DNA of 64,000 bases, from the NCBI GenBank assembly GCA_018267545.1, contig JAFDYG010000427.1:62001-126000 (forward strand), in the 5' to 3' direction. Positions 10,801 through 17,897 of this stretch are shown in pieces. Each line of letters begins with the position of its first letter. Position 1 is the first letter of the stretch. The DNA comes from Bacteroidota bacterium (GTDB lineage: Bacteria > Bacteroidota > Bacteroidia > Chitinophagales > Chitinophagaceae). Under the pieces are notes generated by a model that saw only the letters and a list, made by a program, of their open reading frames with translations, was not told the origin of the DNA and did not search any database. Position numbers and translations under genes: made by a program.

Positions 10801-10939
10801 TTACTCCGGCGATTGGCTGGCCTTTATCGTCTTTGACAACGCCAGTGACAGTATTTGTTTGAGCTATTAGCCTCATGCAGAATAATAGCATGAGACAAAA
10901 GAAGGTGGGTATCCTCTTAGAAAGAGAATTTTTTTTCAT
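7886..10939 (-). CDS. SusC/RagA family TonB-dependent outer-membrane receptor (PUL A)
   Basis: I place the start at the ATG at 10939 (MKKNSLSKR), because the longer frame from 10987 adds 16 residues before a standard signal peptide ending MRLIAQ. The 1017-residue product has a carboxypeptidase-D-like beta-sandwich (about 30-110, GVVKDDKGQPIAGVTV). The TonB-box/plug region includes VVVIGYGSQRRREVTGAVS and the SusC signature EPLYVIDGFPV. A 22-strand barrel ends in an aromatic-rich tail (FSAGLRLSL). No STN signalling domain is present, consistent with control by the divergent AraC protein rather than by FecR/sigma. It is first gene of PUL A and imports oligosaccharide with TonB/ExbBD energy. Confidence 0.95.
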   Translation of the reverse strand: MKKNSLSKRIPTFFCLMLLFCMRLIAQTNTVTGVVKDDKGQPIAGVTVKVAKKTTTTDADGRFVIEAAPGARLTLSHVGFTTKEIAVNNERSLEIGLEPQRNDLGEVVVIGYGSQRRREVTGAVSTVDVTKMKDVPVANVTRFLTGQAPGVTVKQTSGTPGQEAEVTIRGLGSLGAGSEPLYVIDGFPVGTSIGQNINPNDIASMTVLKDAVSTAIYGARGSNGVILITTKNAKSGEMNLSVAANYGIQNIPDSRRYKMLDGPGFAQFKKDIFMDKIRYFENREPNINEVPLDYRFPEQTKRSTNWFNEILHNNAPFQNYNVTLSNGNTPIHSLLSLGYVDQEGALINTRYKLYSIRANIGGQVNKYLGIGFNVNGSYSDQNQSNNTLGRDGLVGSSLLMDPRDPVYNPDGSYDSYIGGHDGSFGWANPVQVLKETNARTTNTNIITNGFFELSFLRNFKFKSVYNAGFYMLSSKQYIPSTIAGTNAPPPLDASEEDNASNRINLSTDQLLTYSRKLGGHSFEIMGGFTAQKETLKSLKGTGSKYPDDLVPYLNAAVIKSSSSGEEGWSTEAFFGRLNYNYKDRYLFSGTFRREGSSRFGINNKWGNFPALSAGWRISDEAFMAGVSWINDLKVRGSWGITGNNNIGNYASLSFLSPSNYILGNNFASGQVVSAFANTQLGWERSSQTDIGMDLAAFNNKFTFTAEYYNRITSDMLLSIQLPAISGFTSSLGNVGKVRNRGIELAAGYRTKIDAVGVWGNFNISFNRNKVLAIRGVNDEIWNGAFYDSYNVSKVGRPIGMIYGYKVLGIFRNQQEIDKSPTQDGAIPGVYKYADADSNGTISYDTKDMVEIGNPWPKGTWALSLGADYKKFDLTVLVTGAYGYDLMAQLQKSTMNMDGVFNVLTASKDRFRSEQNPGNGVYATTNTWKWERESNSRYIYNASHVWLKNVSLGYTFSKVPLFRLSNMRLFVSADNLILFTNYPGNNPEANNKGGTSPGFDDVAYPVSRTFSAGLRLSL

Positions 10940-11041
10940 ACAGCTAGTTTTTGTTATCGTTATCTTGGCGATAAAATTACCTTGCACCCATAAGCCAGGA
11001 AATACTCAAACTGATATTTCAGATGTAATTTTTGCTATACC
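10940..11041. promoter_or_regulatory. Divergent promoter region between PUL A and its AraC regulator
   Basis: These 102 bp separate the susC start (minus) from the araC-type start (plus) and must hold both promoters and probably the AraC operator. On the plus strand the run TAATTTTTG at 11027-11035 differs from the Bacteroidota -7 box TAnnTTTG only by one extra base, but lies unusually close to the ATG at 11042. I could not identify an operator repeat with confidence. Confidence 0.4.
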
Positions 11042-11923
11042 ATGAACAATTATTACAAATACCTTCCGACTAGCTCGGAAGATGAACGATGGGGAATGCA
11101 CGTTTTGAATATTGGCTGTAACAAAATAAGCAGGCATACCGCGTACCCATCACCCGAACACCCCGCACACCACTACTTCAACTGGAGCAAGGGTCGCATC
11201 CTCGACGAGTATCAAATTATCTACATCACCGAAGGGGAAGGCGTCTTCGAGTCCATCAACTGCGGCGAACAATTAATCAAACAAGGCACCATCATCTTTC
11301 TATTCCCCGGGGAATGGCACCGCTTCAAACCCAACCCCCAAACAGGTTGGGACGAATTCTGGGTCGGCTTCAAAGGCGACATCATCGAAAACATAACCCG
11401 CCAAAACTTCATCGCCCGCGAAAACGCCGTCGTCGAAATCGGCCTCCAGGAAACCATCGTCCAACTCTTCCTCACCATCCTCGACAAGGCCAAAGCCGAG
11501 CGCGCCGGCTACCAGCCCGTAGTCTCCGGCATCGTCATGTACCTCCTGGGCGAAATCTACTCCCTGACAAAGCTCCAACGCTTCGACGCCTCCGACGGCA
11601 CCGAAGCAATCATCAACAAAGCCCGCGTAATCTTCCGAAAAAACATCGACCAGGCCATATCCATGGAGCAGCTCGCCGCCGACCTAAACGTCAGCTATGC
11701 CTGGTTCCGCAAAGCCTTCAAAACCTACACCGGCATCGCCCCCAACCAATACTTCCTCCAACTAAAAATCGAGAAGGCCAAAATGCTGCTCCTCGACCAA
11801 TCCAAAACAATCAAAGAGATCGCATTCAGCCTCAACTTCGAATCAGCCTTTTATTTCTCAAAACTATTCAAGGAAAAAATCGGCGTCTCGCCGGAGGTTT
11901 ACAGGAAGGGGGTGGAAAGGTAA
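11042..11923 (+). CDS. AraC family transcriptional regulator, local activator of PUL A
   Basis: The 293-residue protein has an N-terminal cupin/AraC-binding domain (about 35-160: QIIYITEGEGVFES, GTIIFLFPGEWHRFKPN). This is the arrangement that binds a small sugar. The C-terminal double helix-turn-helix (about 190-290) shows the AraC signature: SMEQLAADLNVSYAWFRKAFK, then the second helix set ending FYFSKLFKEKIGVSPEVYRK. It is transcribed divergently from susC with 102 bp between, so it most likely controls PUL A in response to a released monosaccharide, which is inference. Codon third positions are strikingly C-rich compared with the AT-richer genes that follow. Confidence 0.9.
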   Translation: MNNYYKYLPTSSEDERWGMHVLNIGCNKISRHTAYPSPEHPAHHYFNWSKGRILDEYQIIYITEGEGVFESINCGEQLIKQGTIIFLFPGEWHRFKPNPQTGWDEFWVGFKGDIIENITRQNFIARENAVVEIGLQETIVQLFLTILDKAKAERAGYQPVVSGIVMYLLGEIYSLTKLQRFDASDGTEAIINKARVIFRKNIDQAISMEQLAADLNVSYAWFRKAFKTYTGIAPNQYFLQLKIEKAKMLLLDQSKTIKEIAFSLNFESAFYFSKLFKEKIGVSPEVYRKGVER

Positions 11924-12018
11924 TTATTGTAAAATAAAGGTGTTTCCACGGTTGTTTATTAAAGGAGAATTTTATAAAATTTGCCCGGACATTCTCCCTA
12001 ATTACTTAAGAATATAAA

Positions 12019-12651
12019 TTGAAGATTATCAATATTCTTATTGCGGACGACCATATTATGTTTGCTGAGGGGCTCCGTATGGTATTAAAACAGCACCCAG
12101 ATTTTACTGTCAATGCCATCGCTCACAACGGCAAAGAGCTCCTGGATCTATTACAACGATATCCCGCTGAGGTTCTTCTGCTGGATCTTAATATGCCATC
12201 AATAAGCGGGCTAGATGCACTGCAATATATCCGCAGGACTAATAAGACTTTAAAAATCATCATTCTTTCGACGTATGACGAAACCCACCTAATTTCTAAG
12301 GCAAGAGAAGAGGGCGCAAATGGGTACTTAAAGAAGACCTTTAGTACGGAAGAGCTAATAGAGGTCATTTACCTGGTTGCGACTGGAGGAGAATACTTTC
12401 CCAATAGAGTCAAAATGAAACAGAACATATTCCCAGAAACCGATAGTTTTGAAAAACAATTCAGCCTTACAAAACGAGAAAAAGAGATCATAATATTAAT
12501 TGGTCAGCATCTAACCAATTCAGAAATAAGCGAAAAGCTCTTTCTCAGCAAATATACCGTTGAAACTCATCGTAAAAATATAATGCATAAGCTTGGCCTT
12601 AAGTCTCCTGGCGAATTGATTAGATTCATTACAGAAAATAATCTGCATTGA
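12019..12651 (+). CDS. LuxR/NarL-type response regulator
   Basis: The 210-residue protein has a receiver domain (1-120) with acidic pair Asp10-Asp11, phosphoacceptor Asp56 in LLLDLNMP, Thr85 and Lys105. A LuxR-type HTH follows (about 145-205: LTKREKEIIILIGQHLTNSEISEKLFLSKYTVETH). The start is TTG at 12019: the first ATG (12058) would remove the acidic pocket that every active receiver needs. It ends one base before the end of the convergent histidine kinase gene at 12653-14509, a HisKA_3-type kinase that is the classic partner of NarL regulators. The pair is therefore probably one two-component system despite opposite orientation. Confidence 0.9.
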   Translation: MKIINILIADDHIMFAEGLRMVLKQHPDFTVNAIAHNGKELLDLLQRYPAEVLLLDLNMPSISGLDALQYIRRTNKTLKIIILSTYDETHLISKAREEGANGYLKKTFSTEELIEVIYLVATGGEYFPNRVKMKQNIFPETDSFEKQFSLTKREKEIIILIGQHLTNSEISEKLFLSKYTVETHRKNIMHKLGLKSPGELIRFITENNLH

Positions 12652-12652
12652 T

Positions 12653-14509
12653 CTAAGGATTATTTCGCTTATAGGGTATGACAATAACAACTGTTGTCCC
12701 TGCCGACCCAGAATCAATATTGAGCCTGCCGCCGATAAATGACACCCGGGCGCTGATGCTTTGAAGACCTATGCCATTTTGTATTTCGGGCGAAAATCCA
12801 ACGCCATCGTCCTCACACATTATCCTCAGTTCTGAGCCATTATAATGCAACTGCACATTTATGCTATTTGCAAATGAATGTTTAAGACAATTATGAACGA
12901 GTTCCATAATAATCCGATATATCATCAATTCGTCCTGTTTTGAAAAAAGATATCTTTTCCCGACGACATCCAGGAAAAGACGTATTTGCCCCTTTTTATC
13001 AGAATTTTGAAGCTGCGCCTCTAAAAGCTGCAGCATATCTGTACTTTCAAAATAGGGAGGCATCAGTCTGTGAGAGATCGTCCGAGTCGCATCTGCTGCC
13101 TGATCGAGCACATTTAGAAGCGGGGACAGCTGTTCTTTATCGATCGAAATATGCTGGGCTTTAATTTTTAACACAGCAAGGCTGCCCCCTACCTCATCAT
13201 GAAGATCTTGAGAAATACGTTTCCGTTCTTCTTCCAATACATTGATAACTCGCTGGGCCAACTCCTTTTCCGCGTCGATAGCCTGCTGCACTTCCCTTTT
13301 TCTCGTTTCCATGCGATAAGTGATGTATCGCATGAATAACATAGTTAATTCAAGAATCGTTAATACAAGTATACACCACGGACTTCCATACAAAAAAGGC
13401 ATCCAATCAATCTTTTGACAGAAATAAATTATTTGCACGATAGTATATAGTCCAATTAGATACTTGTAGAAACGAAACCTGTAACGCAGCATTTCCCTAT
13501 CAAAAGCATGCCAGATAAAAACAAGCAGAATCAATCCATCTAAAACTTCTATATAATGGGCACCCAGGTAAATATGAAATAAAATGTTTGCATTACTTGC
13601 TAACGGCTCTAAAAGAATGAGGCATAACAATACATTAAACGGAATGCTAAATTTGATTTTTAAGTAAGGAATTAAGAGCAAGACAAAAAATCCAAATAAA
13701 GGCGCTAGTTGGAATGTATAGAAAGGATTTATTCTTTCACTCTTAAGTACACTGATATTTGTCCAGGTCTGAAGGATATATACCACATACAAAAAGTATA
13801 CTGCATAAACAATATAAATGGGCTGCCATGTCAGGAAGAAAGAATAAAGCAGTAAAATCACTATAAGATAGATTAAACCTGTAAGTAACCCCTCAAATAA
13901 AGTATCGTCAATGGGAGTATATATAGATTTATGGTAAGGATATATAGTCACCTCATTCACAAATGGGAGATATTCATTATCAACCTTTAACAATAATGTA
14001 GTGCGTGCATAATGCGGGATTGAGACGCCAAAAATATACTCAGTAATGATAGGATTGACTTCCCACGGCTTGGCAGACCTTTCTAATTTCACAAGGGAGT
14101 CGCCAGATAAGACTTCGAACAGAACTGGGTCTAATGCATGATTATTAATTTCAATGGCCCATTTTTCATGATTTGACATATTAAACACCTTGAACACATA
14201 CCAATAGCTGCTAGGCTGCCTAACTCGGGATGCATCGTTTAGTTCAGTAAGCGCTTTGAAAATAACCGATGCGTTTGCTGTGTCTTTGTCTAAAGCAAGT
14301 GTGCCTATCATATTGACACTAGTTTTAATCATGCCAGGACCAAGTCTTATTTCTTGTACAGAAGGATGATAGGGTACAAAATATTGGGTGCCTGGCTTTG
14401 TTCTGATCCGGCCAATCGACCACCCATATCCTCCTTTATTCCTGCAGCTAATATTCATGCACATCACGATGCACACAAACAAAGCAACCTTGTTTTTAAG
14501 AATATGCAT
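12653..14509 (-). CDS. 7TM sensor histidine kinase (7TMR-DISM, HisKA_3)
   Basis: The 618-residue protein has an N-terminal signal or lipoprotein-like segment (Cys22). Residues about 35-190 form a periplasmic beta domain of the DISMED2 type, and about seven membrane helices follow between residues 203 and 395. A coiled-coil leads into the HisKA_3 dimerisation motif EEERKRISQDLHDEVGG (phospho-His437). The ATPase domain shows an N-box (ELVHNCLKHS, 536-545), G1 box DDGVGF (568-573) and G2 box GIGL (579-582), so it should be catalytically competent. DISM receptors usually sense carbohydrates or other small ligands through the periplasmic domain. It is convergent with a NarL-type regulator and divergent from a small operon, across an intergenic region holding three TACAAACAA boxes. 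Confidence 0.9.
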   Translation of the reverse strand: MHILKNKVALFVCIVMCMNISCRNKGGYGWSIGRIRTKPGTQYFVPYHPSVQEIRLGPGMIKTSVNMIGTLALDKDTANASVIFKALTELNDASRVRQPSSYWYVFKVFNMSNHEKWAIEINNHALDPVLFEVLSGDSLVKLERSAKPWEVNPIITEYIFGVSIPHYARTTLLLKVDNEYLPFVNEVTIYPYHKSIYTPIDDTLFEGLLTGLIYLIVILLLYSFFLTWQPIYIVYAVYFLYVVYILQTWTNISVLKSERINPFYTFQLAPLFGFFVLLLIPYLKIKFSIPFNVLLCLILLEPLASNANILFHIYLGAHYIEVLDGLILLVFIWHAFDREMLRYRFRFYKYLIGLYTIVQIIYFCQKIDWMPFLYGSPWCILVLTILELTMLFMRYITYRMETRKREVQQAIDAEKELAQRVINVLEEERKRISQDLHDEVGGSLAVLKIKAQHISIDKEQLSPLLNVLDQAADATRTISHRLMPPYFESTDMLQLLEAQLQNSDKKGQIRLFLDVVGKRYLFSKQDELMIYRIIMELVHNCLKHSFANSINVQLHYNGSELRIMCEDDGVGFSPEIQNGIGLQSISARVSFIGGRLNIDSGSAGTTVVIVIPYKRNNP

Positions 14510-14566
14510 AAAAAGAATGGAAATTAATAACCGTACAAGATAAATGTATTAATTATTAGCTGCTGC

Positions 14567-14674
14567 TACAAACAAGTTGGTATTTTTTCTTTTGCCGAAT
14601 CTAATGCAGAATATACAAAGTTGTTTGTATTGGCTCGAATGCCTTCAACGATGCAATTTTGCTTCTACAAACAA
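14567..14674. promoter_or_regulatory. Three TACAAACAA boxes in the kinase / small operon intergenic region
   Basis: The 9-mer TACAAACAA occurs exactly at 14567-14575 and 14666-14674 on the plus strand and inverted at 14621-14629. All lie in the 189 bp between the divergent starts of the 7TM kinase (14509) and the 100-residue protein (14699). Spacings of start positions are 54 and 45 bp. Such a layout fits operator sites for a dimeric regulator; the neighbouring NarL-type regulator is the obvious candidate, by inference. Confidence 0.45.
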
Positions 14675-14698
14675 TATCGATCACTAAAAAATTAGATC

Positions 14699-15001
14699 AT
14701 GGCTAATCTAAACATCTTGTTGGAAGGTAAGGGCACTATTGATAATGTCCACATGCACCTTAAAAGTCCATACGGCTCTGTAGAACGCAGACTCGATCGA
14801 CAGTCCGACACCCTTTGGACAAAACGGGTTGAACTGCAGGTCGACAACTCCCTTGAATATGAATTGGGTGTAACCGCATATTCTTCAACGGGATTCACAT
14901 GCACAATCACCAATACGAATACGCTTGAAAAAATTATCATTGAAGGTGCCACTCATCAAAGTTCTGCAATCATTAAAGGGGAAAAAAACTTTCAACCATG
15001 A
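14699..15001 (+). CDS. Small beta-rich protein of unknown function
   Basis: A 100-residue protein starts at ATG 14699 (MANLNILLEGKGTID) and has no signal peptide or membrane helix. The pattern of alternating hydrophobic residues (KRVELQVDNSLEYELGVTAYSSTGFTCTIT) suggests a compact beta-sandwich. I do not recognise a family. Its stop overlaps the start of the next gene in an ATGA arrangement, so the two are translationally coupled. Together they form a two-gene operon divergent from the 7TM histidine kinase, which suggests they may be its regulated output. A cytoplasmic beta protein paired with an exported beta-barrel-like protein is unusual, and the shorter protein could be a chaperone or an exported effector that uses another route. 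Confidence 0.7.
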   Translation: MANLNILLEGKGTIDNVHMHLKSPYGSVERRLDRQSDTLWTKRVELQVDNSLEYELGVTAYSSTGFTCTITNTNTLEKIIIEGATHQSSAIIKGEKNFQP

Positions 15002-15936
15002 AACAATTATTGATCCTCACATTTTTACTCTCTTACTATACAGCAATAGCCCAGGTACAGCTTTTCCAGGATGCCAAAGGCGAATCTGCCTTAAGGTTAT
15101 TCGGCAATTCCGTTTCAGTGAATACTAAGGACCAAAGTATAAGTTTCTCGGCTGGAAAGTATTACAATTCAATCAGCAGGCCAGAATATGATATCGATCA
15201 CAGGTGGTCCGGAACCCTTGAATTAAAAGCCAATGAAGGGATAACTAACTTGAAAGACGGCAACAATTATCTAATCGATGGCTCGATAGGTGTCTATTAT
15301 GGATGGAAAAAAAGTTCAGCCTATGCTATGCCCGGTCGGACAAGGGAACGCTTTATGGCAGCGTCCATAGGGGATGATCGAAACAAACTATTTAACAACA
15401 GTTTACCGAAAAAAGATGTCGTTTACAGCAGGGGACAGCTTGTATATAAGCTTGAAGCTGGACAATTCGGCTATATCGGTGACCTGTTATACGGGATCAG
15501 CACTTCGTATAAGCAGCAAACTAATATAAATGAAATCCAAACCAAGTCAGTTAGTTATCTTGAGAATGATGTATCAAACGATTCCATCTTGATATACAAG
15601 GAGAAACAAGCATACGACATAAAAGAATTCATTGGAAGCCAGCACGTATTGAGTATTAATGCAGATGCTGCCTTGCTGATAAACTCTTCACAGGTCGTAA
15701 GCCCGGGCAATACTCCTCCTGCATTCCTTGCGTTTCACTTTCGCTACCAATACATAGAAGGCCGAAATGGGGAATTCAATCCAGCTATCGGTTTCTATCT
15801 GGGGAGGCACTCCGACCCAAGGACTATAATAGGCGGATTCAATATCCAATTTATGGACGTGTTCAATGCAAAGGCACAAAATACAAATGCCTGGGAGCGG
15901 TCCAGTATTAATTTTGTCGTCGGTTTTAAGCTATAA
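14998..15936 (+). CDS. Exported, probably outer-membrane beta-barrel protein of unknown function
   Basis: The 312-residue protein has a clear signal peptide (MKQLLILTFLLSYYTAIAQ). The remainder is rich in Tyr, Gly and Ser with amphipathic strand pattern (QSISFSAGKYYNSI, DGSIGVYYGWKKSSAY, FHFRYQYIEGRNGEFNPAIGFYLG). It ends INFVVGFKL, with a terminal hydrophobic residue typical of Bacteroidota outer-membrane barrels. Family unknown. It overlaps the small beta protein upstream by 4 bp and is followed by a terminator-like hairpin at 15962. The context next to a two-component system suggests a signal-induced envelope function, by inference only. Confidence 0.75.
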   Translation: MKQLLILTFLLSYYTAIAQVQLFQDAKGESALRLFGNSVSVNTKDQSISFSAGKYYNSISRPEYDIDHRWSGTLELKANEGITNLKDGNNYLIDGSIGVYYGWKKSSAYAMPGRTRERFMAASIGDDRNKLFNNSLPKKDVVYSRGQLVYKLEAGQFGYIGDLLYGISTSYKQQTNINEIQTKSVSYLENDVSNDSILIYKEKQAYDIKEFIGSQHVLSINADAALLINSSQVVSPGNTPPAFLAFHFRYQYIEGRNGEFNPAIGFYLGRHSDPRTIIGGFNIQFMDVFNAKAQNTNAWERSSINFVVGFKL

Positions 15937-15961
15937 AAGCAAGATAATTAGATACTCAAAC

Positions 15962-15990
15962 AATGGCGCTGTTTATACGGCGTCATTTTA
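15962..15990 (+). terminator. Probable Rho-independent terminator of the small operon
   Basis: AATGGCGC (15962-15969) pairs with GCGTCATT (15980-15987) through an 8-bp stem with one G-U pair. It is followed by TTTACTTT, 25 bp after the stop of the barrel gene. Confidence 0.5.
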
Positions 15991-16061
15991 CTTTAAAAAA
16001 GGTGTTTTAACCCATTGTTAACTCTAAGATAAATCATAGCTTTCTTATCAAACCGTTAGAT

Positions 16062-16679
16062 ATGGAAAATTCTTCAGCAATGACACCAGGAACGATCACG
16101 AAATTGTCCGACGCAATAGCTAACCCTTTAATAAAAGTATACAAGGCAGGACAGCTCGGACTGGTCTTTATATTTGTTGGCTTACTGGCTATCACCTTCT
16201 CGCAATTCAATAGGGGAGGCAAATATGACATAGTATTATTTATACTTGGCATCACCTTAATCTTTGTCAGCTTTCTCCTTTTTCTATTTCTTCAACTAAA
16301 AAACCCTTTGGCAAAAGTGAAGAATATGAAAAAAGAGAAAGAAATAGTCGACAGTTTACAAGAATTATCCATTAACCTGACGATTATGGCAGAGAAGTCT
16401 CAATCGTTTGTCTTTAAATATATAAATCAAATTGATAGCTTTCTAAAAGCCGGTCTCCCAATAATACAGAAGCTACCTTTAGTACCTGACAAAATAAAGC
16501 GTTATGGTATTGAGATCCAGGACATACAGGAATCGGTCGTAGAAATTGTGCAAACGTCTGAGCACACCATCAAAGAAGTCCATGAAGCGTTGGTTAAATC
16601 AGATATAAAAAAATTCAAAAAGTATGCGCAGGAAATCGCCAGGATAAATACATATATATCACTCAATCTAAAAAAATGA
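16062..16679 (+). CDS. Two-helix membrane protein with cytoplasmic coiled coil, unknown function
   Basis: The 205-residue protein has two membrane helices (about residues 31-48 and 56-79) with a short RGGKYD turn between. A helical soluble tail (80-205) follows, rich in heptad-like patterns (MKKEKEIVDSLQELSINLTIMAEKS, IEIQDIQESVVEIVQTSEHTIKEVHEAL). It resembles small inner-membrane scaffold proteins, but I recognise no family. It stands alone: a terminator-like hairpin precedes it and the next genes are on the other strand. Confidence 0.7.
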   Translation: MENSSAMTPGTITKLSDAIANPLIKVYKAGQLGLVFIFVGLLAITFSQFNRGGKYDIVLFILGITLIFVSFLLFLFLQLKNPLAKVKNMKKEKEIVDSLQELSINLTIMAEKSQSFVFKYINQIDSFLKAGLPIIQKLPLVPDKIKRYGIEIQDIQESVVEIVQTSEHTIKEVHEALVKSDIKKFKKYAQEIARINTYISLNLKK

Positions 16680-16701
16680 AATTGAAAACTTGCACCAGCA
16701 C

Positions 16702-16911
16702 CTACCGCCGCTCCCACTTGCACAGCGTTTTATTACTTTTCTCCGCGCTATCCAGGCTTATTTCCACGACCCGGTGCTGGCAATTTCCCAATCCCTGGCA
16801 ATTGGGTTTGTAATGATACCTTACAGCATGGGGGCTGTCACAAACGTAAACGCTTGTCTTTGCACATCTAAAACTGCTAAACAGTAACAAAGCGAATAAA
16901 ATCAGCTTCAT
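16702..16911 (-). CDS. Small Cys-rich exported protein with Ada-like metal-binding motif
   Basis: A 69-residue protein starts at ATG 16911 with a hydrophobic leader (MKLILFALLLFSSFRC), probably a lipoprotein or Sec signal. The remaining 50 residues carry VYVCDSP, YHYKPNCQGLGNC, VVEISLDSA and LCKWE. The Y-H-x4-C ... I-S-L-x2-A ... L-C order matches the small Ada-like zinc-ribbon module seen at the end of many secreted nucleases and as free-standing short proteins in Bacteroidota. The likely role is metal binding outside the cytoplasmic membrane. It overlaps no real gene and lies next to a second tiny Cys-rich protein on the same strand. Confidence 0.65.
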   Translation of the reverse strand: MKLILFALLLFSSFRCAKTSVYVCDSPHAVRYHYKPNCQGLGNCQHRVVEISLDSAEKSNKTLCKWERR

Positions 16912-16948
16912 TCACCGGCGGTTTAAGGGGTTTGTAATTATGAGTGCC

Positions 16949-17158
16949 TTACTGAGTATGACAAGGTCTACAACAATACTTACAACCATTTACTTGCTTA
17001 TAATGCTTCTTGGCTACCAGAACAGCTTCATAGCAATCATCCTGATCCTTAAGGTCTATTCTGTGCTCGAACTTTGGGAGCCATATACAGTCTTCCTTAT
17101 GGACTTCATGATCCCCGTTGCTTTGCGCCACCTTTGAAACGTAATACCTCCATTTCAT
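16949..17158 (-). CDS. Small Cys/His-rich protein, probable metal-binding
   Basis: I start it at ATG 17158 (MKWRYYVSKVAQSNGDHEVH), because the longer frame begins at a TTG with nine unrelated residues. The 69-residue product has no signal. It carries HEVHKEDCIWLP, DDCYEAVLVAKKHY and the cluster NGCKYCCRPCHTQ: six Cys and four His in a short chain, strongly suggesting a zinc site. Short proteins of this pattern recur in Bacteroidota as hypothetical genes, though I cannot name a family. It is 37 bp upstream of the other Cys-rich small gene on the same strand, so the two may be co-transcribed. Confidence 0.65.
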   Translation of the reverse strand: MKWRYYVSKVAQSNGDHEVHKEDCIWLPKFEHRIDLKDQDDCYEAVLVAKKHYKQVNGCKYCCRPCHTQ

Positions 17159-17226
17159 AACCAGAAGTTTTGACTTACGAATCAAATGTAGCGACTAACA
17201 ACTATCGATTTTTACGGAAAACCGTA

Positions 17227-17892
17227 CTAGACGATACCCATATCTTTACAATAAGCCACCAATTGTTCATTATTGGAAAAATTCAATATTTCCTTCATAT
17301 GGTTAAGATGCTTCTCGATGCTACTTAAACCAGATGGTTTGATCTTATTCTTCTTCAAGTAGCTTGGGATGTCCTTCTGCCTCATGCCTTGAGATAAAAG
17401 CGATATGATAGTGATTTCAAAATCGGTAAACTTATGCGCGTTTTTTTGCTTAACCAACTGCACAAGATGCCTGGGGTAATATCGTTGATTGCCTTCAATA
17501 CTTTTTATTGCCGATTTAATTTCCTTGGCATCATTCCTGGCCTTTCGGACATAACCATCAATCCCCTGCTTTTCAAATAGCATTTCTATGGTAGCAGGTT
17601 TCCCATCAACGGAGAACACCAACACCTTCAAGTCAGGCTGTATTTTTCTTGCTTCATCTATAAGTACTATTCCATCTGGAATATGTTGCTTTTGACCGTC
17701 TTCTTCAAATGAGAGGTCGGTAATGAGTAAGTCGTACGGCTCATCATCCTGCCTGGCCTTTTGAATTTTCAACAGCGCATCGTCACAGTAGAAAACGTAA
17801 TCTGCCTGGATACCCCCTAAGTCTTCCAGGGTTTTTTGCACAGAAATATTGGCACTCTCGTAGTCTTCTGCTATAAGTATTTTTCTAATCAT
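17227..17892 (-). CDS. LuxR-type response regulator (partner of TPR kinase)
   Basis: The 221-residue protein has a receiver domain (1-125) with Glu9-Asp10, phosphoacceptor Asp59 in LLITDLSFEED and VLVFSVDGKP as the Ser/Thr switch region. The C-terminal DNA-binding part (154-221) begins FTDFEITIISLLSQGMRQKDIPSYL and keeps the LuxR spacing. The recognition region (SSIEKHLNHMKEIL) is divergent from the canonical TVxxHxxNI. It lies 5 bp downstream of the TPR histidine kinase, so this is an operonic two-component system. Target genes are unknown; the small peptide gene just upstream of the kinase is a candidate. Confidence 0.88.
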   Translation of the reverse strand: MIRKILIAEDYESANISVQKTLEDLGGIQADYVFYCDDALLKIQKARQDDEPYDLLITDLSFEEDGQKQHIPDGIVLIDEARKIQPDLKVLVFSVDGKPATIEMLFEKQGIDGYVRKARNDAKEIKSAIKSIEGNQRYYPRHLVQLVKQKNAHKFTDFEITIISLLSQGMRQKDIPSYLKKNKIKPSGLSSIEKHLNHMKEILNFSNNEQLVAYCKDMGIV

Positions 17893-17897
17893 GTGGA

